Below, in pieces: positions 1-6,605 of a DNA stretch of 11,030 bases. A program made the translations under genes and the position numbers. This DNA comes from Candidatus Nitrosomarinus sp. (GTDB taxonomy: Archaea; Thermoproteota; Nitrososphaeria; Nitrososphaerales; Nitrosopumilaceae). The stretch's first letter is position 1, and every line of letters starts with the position of its first letter. Under the pieces are notes generated by a model. It saw only the letters and a program-made list of their open reading frames with translations, searched no databases and was not told the origin of the DNA. The stretch is taken from assembly GCA_003702465.1 (NCBI GenBank), contig REGF01000032.1, positions 1-11,030 on the forward strand, written 5' to 3'.

Positions 1-52
1 CATAAAATGTACTCATTAACTTACATGATACGATTATGTTTTTCATATACTA

Positions 53-63
53 ATCTTTTAAAA
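53..63 (+). promoter_or_regulatory. TATA-like box of the dehydrogenase gene
   Basis: An AT-rich TTTTAAAAT element is centred about 27 nt before the ATG at 86. This is the spacing expected if transcription starts at or just before the start codon (leaderless mRNA). No Shine-Dalgarno-like sequence lies before the ATG, which fits. Positions 1-52 show nothing else I can name. Confidence 0.5.
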
Positions 64-85
64 TCACATTTATTTTGATAATTTT

Positions 86-1036
86 ATGAAAGCAACTTTT
101 TTTGATGGAAAAAAAATGATTTTAGAAAAAAATTATCCTGATCCTGATTTTAATGAGACATTAGTTCGTGTAGATTTAGCTGGAATTTGTGGAACTGATT
201 TAGAAATTTTAGATGGATATATGCAATATACTGGAATTTTAGGACATGAATTTGTTGGAACTGTTAAACAATCTAATAATTCTGAATTGATTGGTAAACG
301 AGTAGTGGGAGAAATTAATGCAGGTTGTGGAAAATGTGACTCTTGTACTAGTGGAATGGAAAGACATTGTTCTACTAGGACTGTATTGGGAATTTTAAAA
401 CGCAATGGTGCTTTTGCTGAATTTCTTTCATTACCTGAAAAAAATCTACATGTAATTCCCGATTCAATTAGTGATGAACAAGCTGTATTTATTGAACCAT
501 TAGCTGCTGCTTTTGAAATTAACGAACAAGTTTCTTTGAAACCAGAATGGAATGTTGCAGTAGTGGGTGATGGAAGATTAGCACAATTAATTATTCAAGT
601 AATAAAATTGACATGTTCAAATGTTACTTGTTTTGGAAAACATGAAAATAAACTTCAAAGTTTGGTACAATCTGGAATTAAAATCAAATTAGGAATTGAA
701 TCTACAGATGAACAATTATTTGATTTGGTAGTTGAAGCAACAGGAAGTAATTCTGGATTTACTGATACTATGAAACTTGTTAAACCACGTGGAACTGTTG
801 TTTTAAAATCTACAATTGCATCACGAGAAAATCTTGATTTAACACCTACAATCATTAATGAAATTACTTTAATTGGTTCTAGATGTGGATTATTCAAACC
901 AGCAATAGATGCATTAGCAACAGGAAAAGTATCTGTTGATTCTATGATAGATTCGACTTTTTCTTTGGAAAAATTTGAAGATGCTATTACCTATGCAAAA
1001 AAACCTAATACTTTGAAGGTTTTCTTAAAACCTTAA
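86..1036 (+). CDS. Zinc-dependent alcohol/polyol dehydrogenase (MDR superfamily)
   Basis: A 316-residue NAD(P)-dependent dehydrogenase of the medium-chain (zinc) family, the group holding threonine, sorbitol and glucose dehydrogenases; predicted cytosolic. Catalytic-zinc ligands are visible as Cys35 in GICGTD, His54-Glu55 in GHE and Glu137 in EPLA. A structural-zinc lobe follows the usual Cx2Cx2Cx7C pattern with Cys81, 84, 87 and 95. The Rossmann GxGxxA motif is at 161-166 (GDGRLA). The family is usually 340-350 residues, so this is a short but apparently intact member: all zinc ligands and the C-terminal substrate lobe are present. Substrate and cofactor preference cannot be read from the sequence. 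The ATG at 86 is supported by a TATA-like box about 27 nt upstream. The next gene on the same strand encodes a sugar transferase, so a sugar or polyol substrate is possible; that is inference only. Confidence 0.9.
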   Translation: MKATFFDGKKMILEKNYPDPDFNETLVRVDLAGICGTDLEILDGYMQYTGILGHEFVGTVKQSNNSELIGKRVVGEINAGCGKCDSCTSGMERHCSTRTVLGILKRNGAFAEFLSLPEKNLHVIPDSISDEQAVFIEPLAAAFEINEQVSLKPEWNVAVVGDGRLAQLIIQVIKLTCSNVTCFGKHENKLQSLVQSGIKIKLGIESTDEQLFDLVVEATGSNSGFTDTMKLVKPRGTVVLKSTIASRENLDLTPTIINEITLIGSRCGLFKPAIDALATGKVSVDSMIDSTFSLEKFEDAITYAKKPNTLKVFLKP

Positions 1037-1056
1037 TTTCATTTTAATTAATTGAT

Positions 1057-1080
1057 CGTGACTAATCACGACTAATCGTG
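1057..1080. repeat. Overlapping dyads CGTGA-CTAA-TCACG and CACGA-CTAA-TCGTG
   Basis: Two perfect 5-bp inverted repeats, each with the same CTAA spacer, interlock: 1057-1070 is CGTGACTAATCACG and 1067-1080 is CACGACTAATCGTG. The block also contains two direct copies of GACTAAT (1060-1066 and 1070-1076). It lies between the dehydrogenase stop and the glycosyltransferase start. It could be an operator with three half-sites for the downstream gene, or a structured 3' end for the upstream transcript. The two alternative hairpins share the TCACG/CACGA arm and would exclude each other in RNA. Confidence 0.6.
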
Positions 1081-1140
1081 CTTAATAAGTGAAATTTTTT
1101 ACATTAAACATTTTAATTCAATTTGAAAAAATCAGACATA

Positions 1141-2286
1141 ATGAGTAATGCTGAAGTCTCAATCATTTTGCCTACTTATAATGAATCAAAGAATATACGT
1201 GGTATTCTAGATCATATTAAGAAATCTTTTCCATCTAATCTAAAATTAGAAACAATAATTGTTGATGATAACTCACCTGATAATACTGCTAAAATTGCTG
1301 AAGATTATTTCCACTCAATTAAAGAAAAATCTAGCCATACAATTAATGTAATTAAACGAAAAGCAAAAAATGGATTAAGTTCTGCAATTTTAAATGGAAT
1401 TCAAGAATCTTCTGCTAATACAATTGTAGTAATGGATAGTGATTTTTCTCATCCTCCAAATATTATTCCTAAATTAGTTGATGCTATTAAACAAACTAAA
1501 TGTGATATTGCAATAGCTTCAAGATATGTAAATGGTGGATCAATTCAAGGTTGGCCAATTAAAAGAAAAATTATGAGTAAAGTTGCAACTTTGATTGCAA
1601 AAAAAGGATTGGGAATAGAATCTCATGATCCTATGTCTGGATTTTTTGCGTTTAAAAAAAATATTCTTGATGGATTAAAATTTGATGCTCTTGGTTACAA
1701 AATGCTTTTAGAAATTCTTGTTAAAACAAAGGGTGTAAAAATTGAAGAAGTTCCTTACACATTTGTTGATAGGGAATTAGGTTCTAGCAAATTAGATTCT
1801 TCAACTATTTTTGATTATTTCAAATCTGTTTGGAAATTGTACAAATATGGAAAAACAGTTGAAAAAGATGAAAAAAGAACTTCTGTAAAGTTTCTTTCCA
1901 AAGCTGCAAGATTTTTCACTGTTGGAGCTTCTGGTTTGGCAATCAATTATCTAGCTTCTATGATTTTTGCATTAAATTCTGATATGTGGTATCTTCACGC
2001 AACTACTTTTGGAATAATTTTCTCAATAACTAGTAACTTTTTACTAAACAAGTATTGGACATTTGAAGATAGAGATTTTTCTCCAAAGCGTACAATTATT
2101 CAATATGGAAAATTTGTTGGATTCAGTTCTATTGGTGCATTAGTTCAATTAGGAATGGTTTACAATCTTGTAGATCAATGGAGCATCTCTTATCCAGTTT
2201 CACTAGTTTTAGCTGTAGGCGTTGCAGCATTTGGAAACTTTTTGTTAAACAAGAGATGGACATTCAAAGAAAAAGTTTGGAGCTAA
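1141..2286 (+). CDS. DPM1-like GT2 glycosyltransferase fused to a GtrA membrane domain
   Basis: A 381-residue membrane-anchored family-2 glycosyltransferase, most like dolichyl/polyprenyl-phosphate mannose or glucose synthases, which move a sugar from a nucleotide donor to a lipid phosphate at the cytoplasmic face. GT2 motifs are LPTYNE (10-15), VDDNS (41-45), the metal-binding DSD (99-101) in the typical MDSDFSHPP setting, and SRYVNGG nearby. From about residue 254 comes a GtrA domain with four predicted membrane segments (about 255-279, 284-304, 322-344, 349-371). It is built of two two-helix repeats, each ending in NFLLNK-x-WTF (from 299 and 366). GT2-GtrA fusions are known; GtrA is thought to help move the lipid-linked sugar across the membrane. 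I chose the ATG at 1141. An in-frame TTG at 1123 would add six residues. Likely role: protein or surface-polymer glycosylation (inference). Confidence 0.9.
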   Translation: MSNAEVSIILPTYNESKNIRGILDHIKKSFPSNLKLETIIVDDNSPDNTAKIAEDYFHSIKEKSSHTINVIKRKAKNGLSSAILNGIQESSANTIVVMDSDFSHPPNIIPKLVDAIKQTKCDIAIASRYVNGGSIQGWPIKRKIMSKVATLIAKKGLGIESHDPMSGFFAFKKNILDGLKFDALGYKMLLEILVKTKGVKIEEVPYTFVDRELGSSKLDSSTIFDYFKSVWKLYKYGKTVEKDEKRTSVKFLSKAARFFTVGASGLAINYLASMIFALNSDMWYLHATTFGIIFSITSNFLLNKYWTFEDRDFSPKRTIIQYGKFVGFSSIGALVQLGMVYNLVDQWSISYPVSLVLAVGVAAFGNFLLNKRWTFKEKVWS

Positions 2287-2387
2287 ATCAATAATTTCTA
2301 AATTTAAAAAATTTAGGCATAAAATACATTCATTGTATTATCTATCTCTCGTAAGGTAATTTAGTAAGATTTCATTCTAAAAAAGAA
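2287..2387. repeat. Intergenic stretch with two tandem hairpins
   Basis: Two perfect inverted repeats follow the glycosyltransferase stop. The first is CTAAATTT-AAA-AAATTTAG (2298-2316); the second is AATACA-TTCAT-TGTATT (2323-2339). All-A/T stems and the lack of a run of T directly behind them make a bacterial-style terminator unlikely. They may mark the 3' end of the upstream mRNA or be binding sites before dedA. A weak TATA-like TAATTTAG at about 2357-2364 lies some 27 nt before the dedA ATG. Confidence 0.45.
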
Positions 2388-2915
2388 ATGGAACCATTTG
2401 ATTCATTTCTAATATTTATTGCAGATTTTTTGGGTAAGCATCTCTATGAAGGAATATTTCTTGCAGCGTTAATTGAAACTGTAGTTCCTCCGATTCCAAC
2501 CCTTGCAGTCTTTCCGACAGCAGGATTTTTAGCTTCACAACAAGGCATTTCATTAATTGGAATAATTCCTATGATATTTCTGGGTGGAATTGGTTCTACA
2601 ATTGGAACATCTGTAATCTATCTAATTGCATTAAAACTTGGACGTACTGTTTTATTGAGATATTTAAAAAATTTTAGAATCACTGAAAAAAAATTAGAAC
2701 AAGTAGAAATTTGGTTTGAAAAATATGGTGATAAGGCTGTTTTAATTGGCAGAATGGTCCCTGTTATGAGAGAAATGATTTCAGTTCCTGCAGGATTATT
2801 AAAAATGAAAATTCCTAAATTTGTCTTGTTTACATTTATTGGTTCTTGTATGTGGGCAACTATCACTATTCTTGCAGGATATTACTTTGGTGAAGCAATT
2901 GGTCTTGCCAAATAA
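2388..2915 (+). CDS. DedA family (SNARE-associated/VTT domain) membrane protein
   Basis: A 175-residue integral membrane protein of the DedA/VTT family. Members are linked to membrane phospholipid or polyprenyl-phosphate flipping and envelope homeostasis. Recognisable features are the N-terminal re-entrant region with Glu30 and the proline cluster VPPIP (33-37), followed by an FPTAGF segment. The family signature GR-M-VP-x2-R-x5-PAG runs from 121 to 136, with Arg122, Pro125, Arg128 and Pro134. Hydrophobic segments lie at about 22-48, 54-84, 117-139 and 146-172. At 175 residues it is a little short of the usual ~200 but keeps the conserved core. Lying directly after a lipid-linked sugar transferase on the same strand, it may act on the same carrier lipid (inference). 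It converges on the DUF72 gene with a 5-bp gap. Confidence 0.9.
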   Translation: MEPFDSFLIFIADFLGKHLYEGIFLAALIETVVPPIPTLAVFPTAGFLASQQGISLIGIIPMIFLGGIGSTIGTSVIYLIALKLGRTVLLRYLKNFRITEKKLEQVEIWFEKYGDKAVLIGRMVPVMREMISVPAGLLKMKIPKFVLFTFIGSCMWATITILAGYYFGEAIGLAK

Positions 2916-2920
2916 TCTGA

Positions 2921-3718
2921 TTATAGTTTAAAATTCCCTAATGTCTTTTGCTTTTTTTCTTCCCAAATTAATTCCCTCATTCCTAAATTTTCACCCAAAG
3001 TATTTGCTGTTGCAGGTCCAAATCCTTCAAAATGATTATTAGTCATTACCATTGCTAAAGGAATTTCAGAAATTTTAATCAATTTTTGTGCTAAATTTTT
3101 AATAAATGGACTCTTATCTTTTCTAATTTTTCCAAATTGGTTATCTGGAATACTTCTATCTCCTATTATTCTGAGATAAAGATAATCTGTTGTAATTGGC
3201 ATTGGGTTGTTGATACCTTCTATAAAATTCCAAACTAGACATTGTTTTTTTTGTTGTAAATAATTTACCGCTTCTTCTGTAAACCAAGACTCATGTCTGC
3301 CTTCAATTGGGTACAAAAAATCTTCAGGTAAGATATCAAACAATTCATCTAATCTTGGTTTTGCCTCATCAAATGTTAGTGATGGTGGTAATTGCAAAAC
3401 TAGTGCTTTAATTTTTTCATGTATTGGTAATAGTGATGTTAAAAATGAAAAAATCTCTGAATTTATTTTATCAAGTCTTTTTTCATGGGTAATCACAGAA
3501 GGAAATTTTGCTGTAAATTTAAAATGTCTAGGTGTATCTACATTCCATCTTCTAACAATTTCTTGTGATGGAATTTTATAAAATGTTGAATTAATTTCTG
3601 TAATACTAAAAATCTTTGAATAATATTTCAACCATTCAGAACTTTTTAGTTTTTTTGGGTAAAAAGTTCCAGACCATCCTTGATAACTCCAACCAGTACA
3701 TCCAATTTTTATTTCCAT
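2921..3718 (-). CDS. DUF72 (YecE-like) family protein
   Basis: A 265-residue soluble protein of the DUF72/YecE family, a TIM-barrel-like fold whose biochemical role is not settled. Family motifs in order are GCTGWSY (6-12), EINSTFY (41-47), FKFTAKFPS (66-74), LQLPPS (109-113 region), the conserved EGRHESWF (139-146), YLRIIG (181-186) and NNHFEGFGPATAN (227-239). Length matches the family (about 240-280), so the gene looks complete. The ATG at 3718 places the GCTGW strand at the normal distance from the N-terminus. Upstream (to the right) the reverse strand has an AT-rich TTTAATTAAAAATAA stretch around 3740-3755 that could be its TATA region. No neighbour suggests a partner. Confidence 0.92.
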   Translation of the reverse strand: MEIKIGCTGWSYQGWSGTFYPKKLKSSEWLKYYSKIFSITEINSTFYKIPSQEIVRRWNVDTPRHFKFTAKFPSVITHEKRLDKINSEIFSFLTSLLPIHEKIKALVLQLPPSLTFDEAKPRLDELFDILPEDFLYPIEGRHESWFTEEAVNYLQQKKQCLVWNFIEGINNPMPITTDYLYLRIIGDRSIPDNQFGKIRKDKSPFIKNLAQKLIKISEIPLAMVMTNNHFEGFGPATANTLGENLGMRELIWEEKKQKTLGNFKL

Positions 3719-3938
3719 AATCTAACTTCTTTGATTAAAATTATTATTTTTAATTAAATTAATCATTTGTAGATTTATTGTGCAAAGATCTATAAACTAA
3801 GAAAAATCATTTTCAATAGAAATGATTGAAATTAATGATTGGTGGGATGGTTTTCCTGATCTTGAACAAGATTTAGAAGAAAATTTCAATTAATTTTATA
3901 GAAATATCTAAATCACAATCTTTTAAGAGATAATTACA
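3719..3938. other. Divergent intergenic region between DUF72 and hisS
   Basis: A 220-bp region separating divergently transcribed genes. It carries an AT-rich promoter-like stretch for the DUF72 gene near 3740-3755, a TATA-like TCTATAAAC at 3789-3797, a possible 23-codon ORF (3822-3893), and an ATATCTAAATC element at about 3904-3914 that may serve hisS. I see no RNA gene or long repeat in it. Confidence 0.5.
3822..3893 (+). CDS. Possible 23-residue acidic small protein
   Basis: An ATG-started ORF of 23 codons ending in TAA. The peptide starts MIEINDWWDGF and has eight Asp/Glu residues, tandem Trp at 7-8 and no Lys, Arg or His, which is an unusual composition for random AT-rich DNA (that would favour Lys, Asn, Ile and Phe). 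A TATA-like TCTATAAAC (3789-3797) is centred about 29 nt before the ATG, the same arrangement as the leaderless genes in this window. An in-frame stop at 3798 rules out a longer N-terminus. It ends 45 bp before the hisS TTG, so it could be a separate small gene or an upstream ORF on a hisS transcript. It has no His codons, so a histidine attenuator is not supported. I recognise no family. Confidence 0.4.
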   Translation: MIEINDWWDGFPDLEQDLEENFN

Positions 3939-5219
3939 TTGGAATTACCACGTGGAATGAAAGATTTTGTAGGTTCAGAAACTGCAAATATTGAACACAT
4001 AAGATCTCATTTTAAGCAACTTTCTAATTTGTATGGATTTTCATTTATGGATCCTTCTCCAATTGAATTACTTTCAACGCTTGAGACCAAATCTGGTCCG
4101 GCAATTAAAGATGAAATTTATTATTTTAAAGATAAAGGAGATAGAGAAATTGCTCTAAGATTTGACTTTACAATGGGACTAACAAGATATGCAACTTCTC
4201 AAAAATCCATGAAACTTCCAGCAAAAATTTCCAGTTTTGGCGGTGTTTTTCGATATGATGAACCTCAAAAAGGTCGCTATCGATATTTTCATCAATGGGA
4301 TCTTGAAATTTATGGTAAATCAAATTTAGAATCTGAATCAGAAATTATTGAATTAACATCTAGGCTATTTGATTCGTTACTACTAAAAAATATCACAATA
4401 GATATCAATCATAGAAATCTAGTTGAATCTTATATTAACAAAATTTTTGATTCAAATGAACCACAATTAATTGGAGATATGTTACGTGCAGTTGATAAAA
4501 TTGCAAAAAAATCAAAAGAAGATATCATTAAAGAATTTGAAGATAGATATCCTAAAGAAAAATTGGAAAAAATTTTAGAATTTTCTCAAATTAAAGGAAG
4601 CATAAAAGAAGTTGAATCAAAATTTGATGTTTCTCAATTAGAATCTTGGAATGACCTCAAATCACTATTTGATTCTCTAGAAAATCGTGGTGTATCTAAT
4701 GTTAGAATTAATTTTGGAATTGTTAGAGGATTAGATTATTACTCTGGAGTTGTTTTCGAAGTGTTTGATAAAAATTCTAAACTAGGTGCTTTAGCTGGTG
4801 GAGGAAGATATGATACACTAACTAAAGCCTTTAATCGAGATGATCTTGGTGCAACTGGTGTTGCAGGAGGAGTAGAACGAATAATTTTAACAATGCAAGA
4901 ACAAAATATTATTTCAGAAATTGAACCATCTAGAGTTTCAGTTTTATACATTAATGATGAAATGCAAAAAGTTGCACATTCAATTACCTCTCTACTAAGA
5001 CTAAATAACATTCCAACTGATATTGATTTGGCTGGAAGAAATCTTAAAAAACAAATGGATATTGCAAATAATGCAAGATTTACTATTATTGTTGGACCTC
5101 AGGAATTAGAACAAGGAAATGTTATGGTAAAAGATATGAAAAGTGGAACTGAAGGAACTATATCTTTAGAAAAATTAACTGATGATCCAAAATCTGTTCT
5201 TAATTTAGAAATGCTTTAG
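3939..5219 (+). CDS. hisS: Histidyl-tRNA synthetase
   Basis: A 426-residue class II aminoacyl-tRNA synthetase that charges tRNA-His in the cytosol. The N-terminal LPRGMKDF (3-10) is the conserved HisRS entry. Motif 2 lies in GGVFRYDEPQKGRYRYFHQW (101-120). The histidine-specific signature RGLDYYSGVVFEV spans 263-275. The active-site loop and motif 3 are GGGRYD (287-292) and GATGVAGGVERI (304-315). From about 330 comes the C-terminal anticodon-binding domain, with the typical alternating helix-strand pattern ending near residue 420. Length is normal for archaeal HisRS. The TTG at 3939 is preferred over the ATG at 3957, which would delete the conserved LPRG. Transcription is probably from its own promoter near 3904-3914. 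Its last 20 bp overlap the 3' end of the convergent aIF6 gene. Confidence 0.97.
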   Translation: MELPRGMKDFVGSETANIEHIRSHFKQLSNLYGFSFMDPSPIELLSTLETKSGPAIKDEIYYFKDKGDREIALRFDFTMGLTRYATSQKSMKLPAKISSFGGVFRYDEPQKGRYRYFHQWDLEIYGKSNLESESEIIELTSRLFDSLLLKNITIDINHRNLVESYINKIFDSNEPQLIGDMLRAVDKIAKKSKEDIIKEFEDRYPKEKLEKILEFSQIKGSIKEVESKFDVSQLESWNDLKSLFDSLENRGVSNVRINFGIVRGLDYYSGVVFEVFDKNSKLGALAGGGRYDTLTKAFNRDDLGATGVAGGVERIILTMQEQNIISEIEPSRVSVLYINDEMQKVAHSITSLLRLNNIPTDIDLAGRNLKKQMDIANNARFTIIVGPQELEQGNVMVKDMKSGTEGTISLEKLTDDPKSVLNLEML

Positions 5220-5886
5220 TTAAATTCATAATTTCTGGACCATTTGTAAGTGAACCAACTACAATACAATGATCATTTGCTAAAATACCTGATGAAACGT
5301 ATGGTATGCCTCCATTAATTGAACATTTTTCAATATTTACGCCTAATACATCTGCAATTTCTGCAATCTCTTTTTCTTCAGCTTCTGGATGAATTGCAGC
5401 TCCTGTATTATTTGCTCTTAATGCTACGCCACATAAATGAGAACCTGCAATCTTCTTTTGAAAAACTTCTACTCCCATTACATCTGATATTGTTTTACAG
5501 TTTTCTTTTGATATTGCAGGTGAAACAATTGCACCTTTATCATTTACACAAATAATATTTCCAAGTGCGTTGTATTTTGTATCTAAAACTCCAACTTCCA
5601 AATCTGTTTCATTTTTCAAATAATCAAACTCATCTTGATACGCAGTAGATGGTAAAAGAAATCCCTTGTTATTCATAACTGATAAGGAACCAATTAGTCT
5701 TGTATTGGCAATTGCTGTATACATTATTTCAATATTCAAATATTCTTCCAATTTTTTTGCTTTAGTTTCTGCAAATCCCATTGGAACTAATCCAATTGTA
5801 TCATTTACACTAATGTAAACACCAATGTTTGGTCCTCTGTACACATCATACTTGATAATATCCATATCCAAACTATTGATCGTCAT
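5200..5886 (-). CDS. eif6: Translation initiation factor aIF6
   Basis: A 228-residue archaeal homologue of eIF6, a five-fold pentein ring that binds the large ribosomal subunit at the uL14 side and blocks premature joining with the small subunit. Repeated family motifs are YRGPNIGVYISVND (16-29), NTRLIGSLSVMNNKG (61-75), YNALGNIICVNDKGAIVSP (105-123), NNTGAAIHPEAE (159-170), GGIPYVSSGILAND (192-205) and the closing GSLTNGPE (211-218). Length is as expected (about 220-225). The ATG at 5886 gives an N-terminus seven residues longer than the alternative ATG at 5865 (MDIIKYDVYRG), which looks more like the family start; I cannot decide between them. The gene ends inside hisS on the opposite strand. 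A 13-bp dyad abuts the upstream ATG. Confidence 0.97.
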   Translation of the reverse strand: MTINSLDMDIIKYDVYRGPNIGVYISVNDTIGLVPMGFAETKAKKLEEYLNIEIMYTAIANTRLIGSLSVMNNKGFLLPSTAYQDEFDYLKNETDLEVGVLDTKYNALGNIICVNDKGAIVSPAISKENCKTISDVMGVEVFQKKIAGSHLCGVALRANNTGAAIHPEAEEKEIAEIADVLGVNIEKCSINGGIPYVSSGILANDHCIVVGSLTNGPEIMNLTKAFLN

Positions 5887-5899
5887 ACGTTATGAACGT
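5887..5899. promoter_or_regulatory. ACGTT-ATG-AACGT dyad next to the aIF6 start
   Basis: A perfect 5-bp inverted repeat with a 3-nt spacer lies directly upstream of the longer aIF6 start codon (reverse strand). It sits where a transcription start or initial transcribed region would be, so it could be a repressor site. If transcribed, it would be a small hairpin next to the start codon. No regulator is known from this window. Confidence 0.4.
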
Positions 5900-5972
5900 A
5901 AGGAAATTATTCCTGCCTAAATGATCGATTTTTTTAGAAAATAATTCAATTTGTATGGAATAATCATCTAAC

Positions 5973-5980
5973 TTTAAATA
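5973..5980 (+). promoter_or_regulatory. TATA box of ferredoxin 1
   Basis: TTTAAATA, an ideal archaeal TATA box, begins exactly 30 nt before the ATG at 6003. The centre-to-ATG distance of about 26 nt implies transcription starting at or within a few bases of the start codon. The downstream ATA and the spacing are the same as in the promoter of the second ferredoxin. Confidence 0.8.
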
Positions 5981-6002
5981 ATAACATCATTGAGAAGCAC
6001 TT

Positions 6003-6512
6003 ATGCCAATAGCAGAAAATTTCCCTGAAGGCCTAAAACCTACTGGAAAAATTAGTTTAGATGATGGTAATTTCCATATAATGTGGGGACCTGGCAAAAA
6101 AACTAACACAGATGGTTCACAAGCTGAAGTATTTGCTGATGCAGATGTTGTAGCAGCTTATGCTGCAAGAGGCGAAGAACAAGTTCCTCTTGGTGTAAGT
6201 GGAACAATGGTTGCAGTCGATTGGGATTCATGTGTTGCAGATGGTGCATGTATTGAAGCATGTCCTGTTCAAGTTTTCCAATGGTACAGAACAGAAAAAG
6301 ATATTCCTGCAAAAGATGTTGTTGGACAAACTTTTGCTGGAACAGGTAGTGATGTAAAAGATGAGCGAAAAGATCTAACTGATAAAGCAGATCCTATTCG
6401 TGAACATGATTGTATTTGGTGTATGGCATGTGTATCAGTTTGTCCACCTCAAGCAATTAAAGTCGATCAATCAAATGTTGAAAAACATGAAAGTGCAGCA
6501 AAATCACTATAA
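6003..6512 (+). CDS. Dicluster ferredoxin 1, Sulfolobus type, with Asp at the cluster I variable position
   Basis: A 169-residue soluble electron carrier related to the zinc-containing 7Fe/8Fe ferredoxin of Sulfolobus, with shared motifs such as AVDWDSCVADGAC, CPVQVFQWY and ADPIREHDC. By that comparison cluster I uses Cys77, Cys83 and Cys147 with Asp80 at the fourth position (CxxDxxC, as in Sulfolobus). Cluster II uses Cys87, 137, 140 and 143. It is longer than the ~104-residue Sulfolobus protein because of an N-terminal insert (about 31-55) and an acidic/Lys-rich insert (about 98-128) between the cluster motifs. Of the Sulfolobus zinc ligands, His25 and Asp130 appear kept, while the equivalents of His16 and His34 are Gly22 and Ser66, so zinc binding is doubtful. 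Partners could be 2-oxoacid:ferredoxin oxidoreductases or nitrogen-metabolism enzymes (inference). A paralogue follows directly. Confidence 0.93.
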   Translation: MPIAENFPEGLKPTGKISLDDGNFHIMWGPGKKTNTDGSQAEVFADADVVAAYAARGEEQVPLGVSGTMVAVDWDSCVADGACIEACPVQVFQWYRTEKDIPAKDVVGQTFAGTGSDVKDERKDLTDKADPIREHDCIWCMACVSVCPPQAIKVDQSNVEKHESAAKSL

Positions 6513-6530
6513 TTCAAATATTTTTGAATT
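6511..6530 (+). terminator. Hairpin AATTCAAA-TATT-TTTGAATT after ferredoxin 1
   Basis: A perfect 8-bp stem with a 4-nt loop starts inside the ferredoxin 1 stop codon and is followed by T-rich sequence (CTTCTTATTTTTAA). It may end or stabilise the 3' end of the first ferredoxin mRNA and separate it from the second gene, which has its own promoter. Archaeal termination mostly depends on T-tracts, so the hairpin role is uncertain. Confidence 0.5.
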
Positions 6531-6550
6531 CTAAACTTCTTATTTTTAAT

Positions 6551-6564
6551 TTAGTCTTGACTAA
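6551..6564. promoter_or_regulatory. Operator-like dyad TTAGTC-TT-GACTAA before ferredoxin 2
   Basis: A perfect 6-bp inverted repeat with a 2-nt spacer ends 11 bp upstream of the TATA box at 6576. This is where archaeal activators, or repressors that touch the BRE/TATA region, bind. The first ferredoxin promoter has no equivalent that I can see, so the two copies may be regulated differently. Confidence 0.5.
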
Positions 6565-6575
6565 TTTTCTTTAGC

Positions 6576-6583
6576 TTTAAATA
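6576..6583 (+). promoter_or_regulatory. TATA box of ferredoxin 2
   Basis: TTTAAATA begins exactly 30 nt before the ATG at 6606, the same geometry as for ferredoxin 1, and shares the flanking C before it and ATA after it. It predicts a separate, leaderless or nearly leaderless transcript for the second ferredoxin. Confidence 0.8.
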
Positions 6584-6605
6584 ATATTCGCAATAAATTG
6601 AACCA

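Noticed and set aside
133..405. Reverse-strand ORFs inside the dehydrogenase, dedA, hisS and mcm genes
   Set aside because: They lie opposite strongly supported genes, show no motifs and have compositions expected of antisense frames.
1123..1140. TTG start at 1123 for the glycosyltransferase
   Set aside because: An ATG six codons later places the GT2 LPTYNE motif at the usual distance and has its own AT-rich element about 26 nt upstream; the TTG remains possible.
3822..3893. A histidine-biosynthesis-style attenuator peptide before hisS
   Set aside because: The small ORF has no His codons and no alternative hairpin-terminator pair is visible.
6103..6312. Reverse-strand ORFs opposite the ferredoxins, rich in Leu, Gln and His
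   Set aside because: They appear at equivalent places in both paralogues only because the sense genes are similar, and the composition reflects the antisense of Cys/Ala/Glu-rich coding sequence.
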